DNA from: Christiangramia fulva
GTDB taxonomy: Bacteria; Bacteroidota; Bacteroidia; Flavobacteriales; Flavobacteriaceae
DNA length: 64,000 nt
Assembly: GCF_003024155.1 (NCBI RefSeq)
Contig: NZ_CP028136.1
Location: 1,240,001-1,304,000 of the forward strand
Direction: 5' to 3'
The notes beneath the pieces were generated by a model. The model searched no databases, had not been told where the DNA came from, and worked only from the letters and a program-made list of their open reading frames with translations. The first letter of the stretch is position 1. The number at the start of each line of letters is the position of its first letter. Positions 14,753-24,282 of the stretch are shown here, piece after piece. The translations under genes and the position numbers were made by a program.

Positions 14753-17155
14753 TTAAAGGCGTTCTCTTTCAGCCTCCTCGATGGTTCTTTCGTTATCGCT
14801 AAGGCGGAAGTTTCCGAAATTATATTTAAAGCCTAACTGTACATTCCGATTTTCAGAAAAAGAATAAAAACTGTTGCTCTGATTTAAATAATCTGAAGTA
14901 AGCCTGGTATTTGTGGTATTGAAGATATCATTCAAATTCAGGGTAAGTTCTGCGCGCTTATTCCAAAGGGTTTTGCGCAATCCTACAGAAACTGTGGTCA
15001 TAGGCTCCAGTTTATAAGAACCGGAAAGGAAATCGCTCACATACTGCACGAACATATTTCCTTCAAAACTGCCGTCCTTCGAAAGAGTAAAAATATTATA
15101 GGCATAAGCCTGTATTCCGTCCACCTCGCGGGTCACTTCGGCGTTATTGCTCTCCACGGCAATAAACGTGTTCTGCTCATGAAAGAGCGACGTAAATGCC
15201 TGTATATACCACCAGCGCGTGAGAGACTGGCTGTGGAAAATATCAAGTCCATAACCTTCGCTTCCCAACAAATTCTGACTTACATTTCTTAAAGTCAGGT
15301 TTTGATTATCCTGAAAAACAAGGGTTTCCGGCGAATTTCCGTGGTCTTTATAATAGAAGTCGAAGAACCATGAATTTTTTAAGGTATAATTCAAATTGAA
15401 ATTATTGCTGATAGAGGCTACGAGATTGGGATTTCCGGCGTTGTAGTTGGTCTCATTCAGAAAATAACGGAACGGATTCAGGCTTTCATAACGCGGCCTG
15501 TTGATCCTTCGGCTATAATCTAAAGTAAAACTATGATCTTCTGAAACTCGATATTGCAGGTAGGCGGTAGGAAAAAGTTCAAAATATTCTCGGTTATTGA
15601 TCTTATCCAAAACAACCGATTCTCCCTGCCTGTCGGTATATTCACCGCGAAGACCAACTTTTGCACTCCATTTTTCCCAGTCATGAGACAAACTTGAGTA
15701 AAACGCATAGATCTTTTCGTGGTAAAGGAAATTATCAGAAAGATTATCATAAAGTTCCTGCAATTCGGCGGCATTCAAATAATCGATCTTACTATTGGAT
15801 TCTATTCCTGAAAATTTCGATCCGAGATTAAAAGAAGAACTGCCTATGTTTGTCGAAAAGTCGGCCTGAGCGGTATAAATATCAATATTCTGCCGTGCTG
15901 AGGTTGCGAAATCATTAGTATTTAGAATATTCCCTGAAGGATCACGGTACTCCGAAAAGACTTGCTGATCCCGGTCCTGTTCAAATTTGGTGTAATGCCC
16001 CTTTACAGAAAATTCACCTCCATTTTCAAAGGAGATAGTATAGCCCAGGTTTAAAGCAATATTATTTATGTCGGTCAAAACCCGGGAACTGGTAATAAGA
16101 GTAGAATCCAGCTGTCTTTGCGAATTTCTGATTTCTGTGGTTACGTCATTATCAAATTCCTGATCGGGAGAAAAATTAGCGTTTAACGAGAAGTTTAAGG
16201 TACTGTTTTCGCTAAGTTCATAATCAACGATGGCATTCGCATTATGAGCCTGTGAGGTGGTTTCCTTAACAAAATCGGTATCCCAACGAGAAAACAAGTT
16301 ACCGTTGCGAATAAAATTAATATAGGTTTCATCCTTTTTGTAATCCTTTTTGGGATTAAAAGAATAATTGGCAAAAATATTCAAACGGTCTCCCTGAAAA
16401 TAATGACTGGTCCCGATCTTGAACTTCGGATAGATGGACTGTGTATAGGTTCCTTCCAGGCTGCCTTTGTAACCCGCTGAAATTGCCTTTGACGTATGGA
16501 TGTTCAGAATTGCTCCGCCTTCGGCATCATACTTGGCCGGAGGATTGGTAATGATCTCTATAGTTTCAATATTTTCAGCCGAATAGCCTTCAAGCAGAGA
16601 TTTTAATTCTGATGAAGAGAGATAGATTTTATGGTCGTTGAGGTACACCTGAACGCTTGTGTTTCGCACCATGAGCTGCCCCTGATTATCTATAACTCCC
16701 GGCGCCTTGCGCAGTACATCCCAGGTATTCCCCGAGGAAAGATTTGAATTAGCCACATCAAAAACAAGTCGGTCTACCTCTTTAGTGATCTTTGGTTTAC
16801 GAGCATTTACCGTTATTTCATCAAGGGCATCTGAAGCTTCTTTAAGTGTAATGGTTTTTAAATTGGTACGACCATGGCTAAGTTTTATCTTTTCAAGGTA
16901 ATCTTCATAGCCTATAAAAGTGATTTTAAGCACATAATTCTGATCATCAAGATTTTCGACAAAAAAGCTCCCATCCTCTTCTGAAACCACTCCCTTGTAT
17001 ACTGAAGTAGAATCCTCGGCATTCAAAAGGATCACATTGGCATAAGCTACAGGCTCATCTTTTTCATTGATAATTTTTCCTTCCAGAGAGTTCTGAGAAT
17101 ACGAGTAAGAGAAAAAAAGGCATAATATTGTTAATAGGCAAAGTCGGTTTCCCAT
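14753..17155 (-). CDS. Outer-membrane beta-barrel protein, TonB-receptor family
   Basis: An 800-aa outer-membrane protein with a signal peptide (cleavage probably after SYSYS-Q, about residue 20). Next comes a carboxypeptidase-regulatory-like Ig domain (about 22-100: LEGKIINEKDEPVAYANV...), a plug domain (about 115-215, with SVQVYLNDHKI and IEIITNPPAKYDAEG), and a C-terminal barrel of the OMP_b-brl_3 type ending in LQLGFKYNFGNFRL. Proteins of this type resemble TonB-dependent receptors, but no SusD partner follows, so it is not a classical SusCD pair. It has its own full promoter upstream (17189-17218). It lies downstream of the NlpC/P60 gene on the same strand. The substrate is unknown; an uptake role linked to the neighbouring hydrolases is a guess. 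Confidence 0.88.
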   Translation of the reverse strand: MGNRLCLLTILCLFFSYSYSQNSLEGKIINEKDEPVAYANVILLNAEDSTSVYKGVVSEEDGSFFVENLDDQNYVLKITFIGYEDYLEKIKLSHGRTNLKTITLKEASDALDEITVNARKPKITKEVDRLVFDVANSNLSSGNTWDVLRKAPGVIDNQGQLMVRNTSVQVYLNDHKIYLSSSELKSLLEGYSAENIETIEIITNPPAKYDAEGGAILNIHTSKAISAGYKGSLEGTYTQSIYPKFKIGTSHYFQGDRLNIFANYSFNPKKDYKKDETYINFIRNGNLFSRWDTDFVKETTSQAHNANAIVDYELSENSTLNFSLNANFSPDQEFDNDVTTEIRNSQRQLDSTLITSSRVLTDINNIALNLGYTISFENGGEFSVKGHYTKFEQDRDQQVFSEYRDPSGNILNTNDFATSARQNIDIYTAQADFSTNIGSSSFNLGSKFSGIESNSKIDYLNAAELQELYDNLSDNFLYHEKIYAFYSSLSHDWEKWSAKVGLRGEYTDRQGESVVLDKINNREYFELFPTAYLQYRVSEDHSFTLDYSRRINRPRYESLNPFRYFLNETNYNAGNPNLVASISNNFNLNYTLKNSWFFDFYYKDHGNSPETLVFQDNQNLTLRNVSQNLLGSEGYGLDIFHSQSLTRWWYIQAFTSLFHEQNTFIAVESNNAEVTREVDGIQAYAYNIFTLSKDGSFEGNMFVQYVSDFLSGSYKLEPMTTVSVGLRKTLWNKRAELTLNLNDIFNTTNTRLTSDYLNQSNSFYSFSENRNVQLGFKYNFGNFRLSDNERTIEEAERERL

Positions 17156-17188
17156 GGATGGTCAGATTCAATTTTCAGCAAACATCAA

Positions 17189-17218
17189 CAAATATAGTCT
17201 TTCTGGGAATTTTAGCAA
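17189..17218 (-). promoter_or_regulatory. Promoter of the outer-membrane protein gene
   Basis: On the minus strand a -33 TTG (17216-17218) is separated by 19 bases from a -7 box TATATTTG (17189-17196). This fits the Bacteroidota consensus exactly and lies about 33 bases before the start codon. Confidence 0.7.
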
Positions 17219-17276
17219 TATTTTAACAGTTTCCGGAAGGGAAAAATAAATTTCCCGGGGAAATTCTTTTTAAGAA

Positions 17277-18497
17277 TTAAAAATTCAGAGAATCTGCAGG
17301 CTCAGCTTCGAAAATCGATCTGTTTTTAAGATACTTCAATCCCCGACTATCACTGCCAAGGTATCTTTTGGCTCGTAAATACCGGTCACGATTATATTTA
17401 TCAAAATCAGGAGCATTTTCATCCATACTGCTTATGTGAACATCTCCGGAAGAGTGGATAAACTGGTCATTACCTATCCACATTCCCACATGCACCACTT
17501 TTTCAGAAGTAGAATCGGTTGCCGGCCTTCCGAAGAAAAGAAGATCTCCAACCTCCAGTTTGCTAAAATCACCCGTGGAATCTATCAATTTTCCCTCATG
17601 CACCTGTTGCGAAGCATCCCGCGGCACTACCAGTCCATTCATAAAATAAATAGTCTTGGTAAACCCGCTGCAATCCACACCTTTAGCAGAAGTTCCACCC
17701 CACAGATAGGGCAAACCCATCAGTTTTTCTGAAGTTGCAACCAGATTTTCAGGAGAAGCCTCTGTGTTTTTTAACCATTCCGAATAAATTTGGGAATCAT
17801 CTTTAGGAATAAAAGCAGCGCGGCCATCGGGATATCGCACTTTAAAGAAATTTTCCCTTTCCGCTTCCAGTTCGAGAATATCACCGATCACGAGATCGCT
17901 GACCACCGAATCTTTCGAAATTCCGGTATAAGATTGGCCAAAGGTTTTGGTATAAATAACCTTTTCTGAAGCTTTCCAGTTTTTGAATTCTTCACTTGAC
18001 ATTGTAGTTATTCCCCCATGGTCAACCCAGGCGAGATAATCATCGGGTGTTTGAATGTAATACCATTGGTCAGTACGTTTCCAAATTTTTACAGGAGTGC
18101 CAAGTGTGGCCTGAGTAACCAGTTCAGCCGAATGTTTTCCTTCTCCTCTTAAATTTGCCACCGAAACATCAATAACTCCAAATTCCTTCCCTTGTAAATC
18201 TTTAGCGGGTAAAACTTGTATACTGTCAATATATTTTACACCTGCAGAATCAAGTTTTGCCAGTAAAGCTTTTTTGGCCCTGGGAAGATTTGTTTCGCCT
18301 TTTAACACTTCTGTGGCATCACTTTCTTCTGAAGTAATCTCGAAAAGAGCCACGCGTTTATCGGGAGCAAATTCCTTCTGCGTCTGGCTTATATACTCCT
18401 GCGCCTCATTGAAATCTTCTTTTTCCTCCCCGCATGAAATCAAAAGGAAAAAAAGGCCCAACAGCTGTATTGAAATGGATCTTACTTGCAATCTCAT
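17277..18497 (-). CDS. NlpC/P60 (C40) cell-wall peptidase with SH3-like domains, lipoprotein
   Basis: A 406-aa exported peptidase that probably cuts gamma-D-Glu-diaminopimelate bonds in peptidoglycan peptides. The signal sequence ends in the lipobox ISC (about residue 22). Two bacterial SH3-like regions follow (about 115-175 and 185-250, with WKRTDQWYYIQTPDDYLAWV). Then comes the catalytic C40 domain with nucleophile Cys276 (GVDCSGF) and the His of KVVHVGMWIGN. The SH3-SH3-NlpC layout is that of YkfC/dipeptidyl-peptidase VI enzymes, which process murein peptides. It lies 139 bases downstream of the GH9 gene and on the same strand as the murQ-GH18-GHL10-GH9 run, consistent with a joint role in wall turnover. 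Confidence 0.9.
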   Translation of the reverse strand: MRLQVRSISIQLLGLFFLLISCGEEKEDFNEAQEYISQTQKEFAPDKRVALFEITSEESDATEVLKGETNLPRAKKALLAKLDSAGVKYIDSIQVLPAKDLQGKEFGVIDVSVANLRGEGKHSAELVTQATLGTPVKIWKRTDQWYYIQTPDDYLAWVDHGGITTMSSEEFKNWKASEKVIYTKTFGQSYTGISKDSVVSDLVIGDILELEAERENFFKVRYPDGRAAFIPKDDSQIYSEWLKNTEASPENLVATSEKLMGLPYLWGGTSAKGVDCSGFTKTIYFMNGLVVPRDASQQVHEGKLIDSTGDFSKLEVGDLLFFGRPATDSTSEKVVHVGMWIGNDQFIHSSGDVHISSMDENAPDFDKYNRDRYLRAKRYLGSDSRGLKYLKNRSIFEAEPADSLNF

Positions 18498-18636
18498 ATT
18501 TTATTTTTTCTCAGTGTCTAAATTAATTTCGGAATACATTTTAGTAAAATTATTCCTGCTTCCTATTATTATCCTTCATTTTCGAAAATACAACATTCAA
18601 CAAAAATTACGGTAAAACTGAGTGGATAAGGATTTT

Positions 18637-20427
18637 TTATTCAGAAAAAAAAGCCATCATAAAAACGGCGTCGGCCGTGCCATCCATGGTTGGTTCATTG
18701 GTAGAATAATCGCCAAAATCATCGTGATAGACTACAAAATCATTCTGAAAGTTGGCAAATTCATCCTCTTCTTTTAACTGGATTCCTTTCAGGCTGTTGT
18801 AGACCGAAGCATACACCGGGCCGTCCACAAGTCCGCCGGGAACTTCCTTGCGGGTCATGAACCAGACACTGGTATGCACGCTTTCGGGATATTCGGACTG
18901 TCTCGGAATATTCATAAACATTGAGGTGCCCCAGGGATTTTTTCCCAATAGCCAATCGCGTTGAGAAAGCATGAAAGAATGATATTTCAGATCTCCGGTC
19001 ATTTTTTCGTAAAGAAGAATCTGACTAATCAAATTTACCGCGAGGTTGTTGGAGCACCAGATAAACGGAACCCCTATTTCAAAGGGACTCGACTTTGATT
19101 TTTCCTGACAGGCTTCTATTCCGTTTCTGTAATATCCGGCTAATTTCTTCTGAAAATCGGAATCCACAAACGGGTACAGAACGAAATGGCCAATATTGAA
19201 AAATGGATAATAACGGTAATGTTCTGTTTGATCCTTTCCCATCCACGAAACCGAATTTGCCATTTGGGCATATCTTTTTGCGTCTTCAAGGTATTTTTGA
19301 TCCCCTGTGTTTGCATATAATTCGGCCGCAGCCCATTCCATATCATCGGCCCAGGTATCTTCATTATAACGATAGGGCGCACCATAAGAATTCCCCTGCT
19401 GATAACCTTCCTGGGCTTTTCCCATTTCATAAAGCTCCCTGGCGGCGACCCGACATTTTTCTGAAAATATAGAATCCTTAAGATCATTTTTCCAAACCCG
19501 TGCTGCAATGGCCATGGCCGCAGCAGATCTTCCCGCCAGATTGGCGATTCCCGTTGCCTTGCTCTTAAATTCTCGAAGTCCCTGTGGTTTCCCGGTAGCA
19601 AAATAGGCTACTCTATATGAATTTGGGCCCCAGCCATAATCGGCAGAATCTTTATCGGGCAATTTCATTCCAATATGATCACGATCATCGGCAATTTGAT
19701 GGAAAAGCTCATTTTTACCGGAGTGCATTTTGTGAATCCAGTCAAGACCCCACTTCGCCTCATCCAGCACATCGGGGATCCCGTTAGGATTTGGATGCCC
19801 GAGTGCATCTACCTCATCGGCAAATTTTTCAGGCAGCAACTCGTAAGCTTTTAGCATTTTCGCGGTGGCGTTGCTGGAAGTGATCAGATATTTAAGCTGA
19901 TCGCCGGCGTCGTGCCATCCACCCGTAAAATCTATAAAAGTGGAGTCAGGCATAGGGCCATACATTGTGCGTCCATCTCGCTGATGGCAGACCATATCAA
20001 GAAAAGGATTGTAACCGCAACGTTGCTGGCGCATGAATCCCAGCAGGTCTTCCTGATAGTTTTTATAGGAAAAGGTCCTGCCAATACCAAATTCTGAAGA
20101 GCTATGATTTCCGTATCGAAGAACATATCTCCCCGCTTTTTTCAAATTCGAAAAGTCAGCTTTATAATAGTATTTGAAATTTCCCCAGCCTTTATCCTCA
20201 ATTTTCTTCAGAGACCCATGAAAAATGCGATTTTCGTCATCTGAACTCACTATCGAAAATTCATCACGAAGTTCAGAATTGGAAAAAATGATACCTGTTT
20301 TTGAATCCTCCGAAAGATAACCCGCCTGATTCAGCCTGATATAAACCGAATCATTTTCCTGAGCAATTGCTAAAGAAATTCCCAGGAACAGGAAAAAAAC
20401 CGACAAAAATTCTTTACATGGATTCAT
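18637..20427 (-). CDS. Glycoside hydrolase family 9 protein
   Basis: A 596-aa secreted inverting glycosidase. From the chosen ATG a signal peptide (about residues 1-22, ending SLAIAQ) is followed by the cellulase N-terminal Ig-like domain (about 25-105, opening VYIRLNQAGYL). The (alpha/alpha)6 catalytic domain comes next. The catalytic-base motif is WHDAGD with Asp173 and Asp176; the general acid is Glu578 in NEPTMDGTA, so the active site is intact. A longer frame starts at 20514, but the ATG at 20427 directly precedes the signal peptide and overlaps the preceding stop by 14 bases, as in translationally coupled genes. GH9 members act on cellulose, but some act on glucosamine oligomers. The murQ/GH18/GHL10 neighbours favour an amino-sugar polymer here. 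Confidence 0.9.
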   Translation of the reverse strand: MNPCKEFLSVFFLFLGISLAIAQENDSVYIRLNQAGYLSEDSKTGIIFSNSELRDEFSIVSSDDENRIFHGSLKKIEDKGWGNFKYYYKADFSNLKKAGRYVLRYGNHSSSEFGIGRTFSYKNYQEDLLGFMRQQRCGYNPFLDMVCHQRDGRTMYGPMPDSTFIDFTGGWHDAGDQLKYLITSSNATAKMLKAYELLPEKFADEVDALGHPNPNGIPDVLDEAKWGLDWIHKMHSGKNELFHQIADDRDHIGMKLPDKDSADYGWGPNSYRVAYFATGKPQGLREFKSKATGIANLAGRSAAAMAIAARVWKNDLKDSIFSEKCRVAARELYEMGKAQEGYQQGNSYGAPYRYNEDTWADDMEWAAAELYANTGDQKYLEDAKRYAQMANSVSWMGKDQTEHYRYYPFFNIGHFVLYPFVDSDFQKKLAGYYRNGIEACQEKSKSSPFEIGVPFIWCSNNLAVNLISQILLYEKMTGDLKYHSFMLSQRDWLLGKNPWGTSMFMNIPRQSEYPESVHTSVWFMTRKEVPGGLVDGPVYASVYNSLKGIQLKEEDEFANFQNDFVVYHDDFGDYSTNEPTMDGTADAVFMMAFFSE

Positions 20428-22018
20428 GCAGAGGTATTTTTTTAAATTCACTTTCATTCCCCGTACGGTCAACCGTTGTAATTCCGACCGATTCCAGCAT
20501 TTTATTTTCAGCATTTTTTAAAGGAAGGGCGGCTTTTTGCTCAATTTTATTGAAAATTCTATAATTCCAATCTTCCTCTTCATATTTAAAATACAGCACC
20601 CACCTAAATACATCGGCAGGATCGTCAGAAATCCGGGATATTATAAAATTTCCCTCTGTTGTTTTTTCAGTTCTGAAATCGGGTTGTGCAGGAGGTTCAT
20701 CATCCAGCCATGGACTCGGCGGAACCAGGGCATTGGCACGATAAGGGCCCGCCACCAGCGAGGAATCGAGTTCGTCATTTTTTAATAACTGACCAATGCT
20801 CCAAAGAACCACTCCCGGATCATCATGAAGGATTCCCCTTGAAATCATGATTTGAGAAATAATCTCCCCTTTATTTTCTTCCTTCTCTTCGAGGCTTAAA
20901 TTGATCCCGGGCCACAGGTGCCTGCTGGTTACATTTTCAGAATCCCACCAGCCCAGCAAAACCGGAAAACTTAAATTGATCTGTCTCGTAGGCCAGTACA
21001 ATTGCGGCGTAAAATAATCTATCCAGCCATTGTTAAGCCATAATTTAGCATCGGCATACAGCACGTCATACTGATCCATTCCCTTGATTCCCACAGGAAA
21101 GTCGGGTCTCCAGATCCCAAAAGGGCTTATCCCAAATTTTACAAATCCTTTTTCCGATTTTATATCTTTTGCTACCCTTTGAATAAAATCATTGACGTTT
21201 TTACGTCGCCAATCGGCCCTGGAAAGCTCACCACCTTCAGCAAGATATTTTTTCCAGCTTTTTTCATCGGGAAAACCCTTATTATTGTTATAAGATGGAT
21301 AAGGATAAAAGTAATCATCAAAATGAATCCCATCAATGTCATAGCGCTTTACAATATCCTTTACAACCTGTGCAGAGAAGTCCTGCACTTCTTTGTTTGC
21401 GGGATCCATCCACCACATGCCGTTTTGTAATTCTACCACCCACTCAGGATGTTTTTTAATGATAGATTCACTTCCAATCTCCCCGGCAGTGGTATGATGC
21501 GCCCGATAAGGATTCAGCCATGCATGAAGTTCCAGCCCCCGTTTATGAGCCTCGTCGATCCAGAATTTAAGAGGATCGTAATAGGGCTGAGGTGCTTTCC
21601 CATTTTTACCGGTAAGGTAATAAGACCAGGGTTCAAGTTCACTATCATAGAGTGCATCGGCCTGAGGCCTTACCTGAAGAATGATCGCATTTAAATGAGA
21701 TTTCACTGCGGCATCCAAAATTTTTAATGCTTCCTTTTGCTGAACATCCGAAGGTAAGCCTGGTTTACTCGGCCAGTTTATATTGGCCACCGTGGCTACC
21801 CAGGCCGCGCGAAATTCTTTTTGAGCGGAAGGAATATCTTCTTTTCCTTCCAGGGAAACCTGTGATTCCTGTTCAGAAGGTTTAACCACGTTTTCCTGTT
21901 CCTCTTTTTTGGAAGCCTCTTTGGTTGGGACGACGGCTTCAGGAGTTTTACAGGCAAAAAATGTGAGTAGAAATAGCGATAAAAATAAAAGGGCTGATGA
22001 TTTTTTAAATATTGACAT
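20414..22018 (-). CDS. GHL10-family hydrolase lipoprotein (DigH/YngK-like)
   Basis: A 534-aa lipoprotein: signal peptide with lipobox FFAC (Cys23), a Lys/Glu-rich linker (about 25-65), then a GHL10 (PF02638) barrel beginning EFRAAWVATVANINWPSKPG and carrying LQVRPQADALYDS, HAWLNPYRAH and GIHFDDYFYPYP. The C-terminal ~100 residues form a fibronectin-like add-on. In E. coli the GHL10 protein DigH (YddW) cuts denuded peptidoglycan glycan strands; this gives the best functional guess. It is 6 bases downstream of the GH18 gene and overlaps the GH9 gene, so it belongs to the murQ operon. The exact substrate is unproven. Confidence 0.88.
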   Translation of the reverse strand: MSIFKKSSALLFLSLFLLTFFACKTPEAVVPTKEASKKEEQENVVKPSEQESQVSLEGKEDIPSAQKEFRAAWVATVANINWPSKPGLPSDVQQKEALKILDAAVKSHLNAIILQVRPQADALYDSELEPWSYYLTGKNGKAPQPYYDPLKFWIDEAHKRGLELHAWLNPYRAHHTTAGEIGSESIIKKHPEWVVELQNGMWWMDPANKEVQDFSAQVVKDIVKRYDIDGIHFDDYFYPYPSYNNNKGFPDEKSWKKYLAEGGELSRADWRRKNVNDFIQRVAKDIKSEKGFVKFGISPFGIWRPDFPVGIKGMDQYDVLYADAKLWLNNGWIDYFTPQLYWPTRQINLSFPVLLGWWDSENVTSRHLWPGINLSLEEKEENKGEIISQIMISRGILHDDPGVVLWSIGQLLKNDELDSSLVAGPYRANALVPPSPWLDDEPPAQPDFRTEKTTEGNFIISRISDDPADVFRWVLYFKYEEEDWNYRIFNKIEQKAALPLKNAENKMLESVGITTVDRTGNESEFKKIPLHESM

Positions 22019-22024
22019 TAAGAT

Positions 22025-23182
22025 CTAATTAGTTTCCATATTCTCCTTCACCCTATAAATAACGTCCAGAAGACCATCTTCCGCTTTATCGTTGGAAAGT
22101 TCCCAGAACATGATCCCTCCCAGATCGTTTTTTATGGCATAGGCCGTCTTCTGAGCTACCGAAAGAGAGTCGTCAAAGGTAGCAAAGAAACCTTTCTCTT
22201 CATTATAAGCATAAGGTGCATGAGCTACCGAATCCCAGTAAATTTTGAAACCCGGGTTCTTTTCAAAAAAGTCTTTAAGCTGCCTGTAAGCAACTCCCTG
22301 TTTAAATTTTCCCGGCTGATACCGGCCGTTCAAAGTCTTTTTTACATTTTCCCACACGCGGGCGTAAAATGCTGCGCCAATAACCATCTTTTCACGCGGA
22401 ACGCCTATAGAATCAAGATAGCGAACACTATAATCAGTTGAAATGGGCTGATTTTCGGTGGAAAATAAGGAAGTATGATGACCGGTTTTGGTACTATTCC
22501 CATTCACAATATCATAGCTCATAATATTCACATGATCTACCAGGGGCATTACCTCTTCCCAATTGATAGATTTAGCCAGGTAATCTTTAAAACCACCGGC
22601 GGCAAAAGAAATCACATAATCAGGCCCCAATGCTTTACGCAACTCTGAGACCAGGGCAGTAAAGTTTTCCTTATCAGCCGGTTTGAATGCATGACCGGGA
22701 AAGCCTTCAATCACCGGGTATTCCCAATCGAGATCAATGCCATTATAGTTATTCTTTTGCAAAAATTCCTTAACCGAAGAAACGAATTCTTCCCGTCCTT
22801 TTTCACTTGAAAAAACATCGGAACAGGTTTCACAGCCTCCCCAGCCGCCTAAAGAAACAAGTACTTTCAAATTTGGGTTTACTTCTTTCAAAGAATTGAG
22901 ATAACTAAGATATTCTTTATCCTTCTCGGAAGCTTCCAGTTTATTGCCTTTTAAATGAAGAAAACTGTAAATAATCTGGTTCATCTGTTTCGCGGTTTCT
23001 GAACTTATCTCATTGGTGGAAGGAGTAGCGTAGGCGATGATTTTGAAGTCGTTGTTTCCGAGATTACCTTCAATAGGAAATTTTGAATTTCCGTGAATAT
23101 TTATTGGGTTTAAAATTGGGCTCAAACAGATCAACCATATGGTAAGGGATAATTTTTTCAGAAAGAAAATTGGATATTTCAT
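22025..23182 (-). CDS. Glycoside hydrolase family 18 protein
   Basis: A 385-aa exported GH18 enzyme, a family that cleaves beta-1,4 bonds next to N-acetylglucosamine by substrate-assisted catalysis. A signal sequence (about 1-30) is followed by a TIM barrel with KVLVSLGGWGGC (substrate motif, about 110-121) and the active-site segment NGIDLDWEYP. Glu154 is the proton donor; the first Asp of the usual DxxDxDxE is Asn here. MSYDI and the C-terminal GIMFWELSND are also typical. The single-domain form without chitin-binding modules suits small or periplasmic substrates (chito-oligomers or peptidoglycan glycan). It starts 25 bases after the small lipoprotein gene and ends 6 bases before the GHL10 gene. 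Confidence 0.92.
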   Translation of the reverse strand: MKYPIFFLKKLSLTIWLICLSPILNPINIHGNSKFPIEGNLGNNDFKIIAYATPSTNEISSETAKQMNQIIYSFLHLKGNKLEASEKDKEYLSYLNSLKEVNPNLKVLVSLGGWGGCETCSDVFSSEKGREEFVSSVKEFLQKNNYNGIDLDWEYPVIEGFPGHAFKPADKENFTALVSELRKALGPDYVISFAAGGFKDYLAKSINWEEVMPLVDHVNIMSYDIVNGNSTKTGHHTSLFSTENQPISTDYSVRYLDSIGVPREKMVIGAAFYARVWENVKKTLNGRYQPGKFKQGVAYRQLKDFFEKNPGFKIYWDSVAHAPYAYNEEKGFFATFDDSLSVAQKTAYAIKNDLGGIMFWELSNDKAEDGLLDVIYRVKENMETN

Positions 23183-23207
23183 TTTTGAAGTTCATTAGAA
23201 CTGAAAA

Positions 23208-23378
23208 TTAATTCCCCTCATTTTCAACCTCAGAAGTTTTGTTCTCTTCCTCGTTCTTTTGGGTCTTTTCGGTTTTTGTTTCTTTATCTGAATCATATCC
23301 AATAAACCATTTGGTCCTGCAGGACGCAAGGCTTCCGCAAAAAATGATAATCAGGCTTAATCTTATAATTTTTTTCAT
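23208..23378 (-). CDS. 56-residue lipoprotein in the murQ operon
   Basis: A very short gene with a clear lipoprotein signal: MKKIIRLSLIIIFCG followed by the lipobox LASC (Cys20), then RTKWFIGYDSD and a hydrophilic Lys/Glu/Thr-rich tail ending EVENEGN. Its ATG lies 2 bases after the murQ stop and its stop lies 25 bases before the GH18 start, so it fills the space in the operon exactly. I recognise no family. Small lipoproteins of this kind may anchor or assist a partner; here the partner would be one of the adjacent glycosidases, which is only an inference. Confidence 0.75.
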   Translation of the reverse strand: MKKIIRLSLIIIFCGSLASCRTKWFIGYDSDKETKTEKTQKNEEENKTSEVENEGN

Positions 23379-23380
23379 TT

Positions 23381-24199
23381 TCAGGCCTTTTTATTGATTG
23401 ACAATACCTTTCTAACGCTTTTATGTTCTAAAAGAAGTTTCGAGGCCTCTTCTTCATCGACATCAAGTTCTTCCATGATCATCCTAACCCCACGGCCTAC
23501 CAGTTTATTATTGGAAAGCTGCATATCCACCATCTTATTCCCTTTTACCCGACCCAGTTTGATCATCACTGAGGTAGAGATCATATTTAAGACTAATTTT
23601 TGTGCGGTCCCGGCTTTCATTCTCGTACTTCCCGTAACGAATTCTGGGCCTGTGACTACTTCTATGGGAAATTCTGAAGCCTCTGCCAGCGGGCTACCTG
23701 AACTGCAGGTTATACAACCGGTAATAATTCCTCGTTTTCGTGCGTCTTTAATTCCGCCAATCACATAAGGAGTCGTGCCAGAAGCGGCAATTCCAATCAG
23801 TACATCTTTTTCTGAAACATCATAGTCCAAAAGATCTGTCCATGCCTGTGAAGTATCATCTTCAGCATTTTCCACCGCATTTCGCAAAGCGGTATCGCCT
23901 CCGGCAATAAGACCAATGACAATTCCCGGACTCACTCCAAAAGTAGGCGGACATTCAGAAGCATCCAAAACACCAAGTCGGCCACTGGTGCCGGCTCCAA
24001 TATAAAAAAGCCTTCCTCCTTTTTTTATTTTGGGAACTATTTTATCTACCAGTTTTTCAATAGCCGGTATAGCTTTCTGAACATTTTGGGCAACCGTCTG
24101 GTCCTCTTTGTTAATATTAGAGAGCAGCTCAAAAGTGCTCATCTTCTCTAGATGATCATAATTGGAAGCTTTCTCGGTATCTGGATTTTGCTGATTCAT
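23381..24199 (-). CDS. murQ: N-acetylmuramic acid 6-phosphate etherase
   Basis: Cytoplasmic lyase that removes the D-lactyl ether from MurNAc-6-phosphate, giving GlcNAc-6-phosphate. It is the entry of wall MurNAc into amino-sugar metabolism. The 272-aa protein is a SIS-domain enzyme with RLFYIGAGTSGRLGVLDASECPPTFG (phosphosugar site and conserved Glu; positions about 63-88) and the second conserved Glu in NAVENAEDD. TGSTRMKAGTAQKLVLNM and the C-terminal UBA-like LDVDEEEASKLL also match. It is the first gene of a five-gene run with the small lipoprotein, GH18, GHL10 and GH9 genes. The -7 box TATGTTTG at 24283-24290 probably drives the operon. MurNAc kinase or transporter genes are not in view. 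Confidence 0.96.
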   Translation of the reverse strand: MNQQNPDTEKASNYDHLEKMSTFELLSNINKEDQTVAQNVQKAIPAIEKLVDKIVPKIKKGGRLFYIGAGTSGRLGVLDASECPPTFGVSPGIVIGLIAGGDTALRNAVENAEDDTSQAWTDLLDYDVSEKDVLIGIAASGTTPYVIGGIKDARKRGIITGCITCSSGSPLAEASEFPIEVVTGPEFVTGSTRMKAGTAQKLVLNMISTSVMIKLGRVKGNKMVDMQLSNNKLVGRGVRMIMEELDVDEEEASKLLLEHKSVRKVLSINKKA

Positions 24200-24282
24200 T
24201 TATTATTATTTATAGAAGTATATGGTAAACCACCAACAATTATTCATAAATTTCCATAAGTACCGGCTAAATAGCAAGTATT

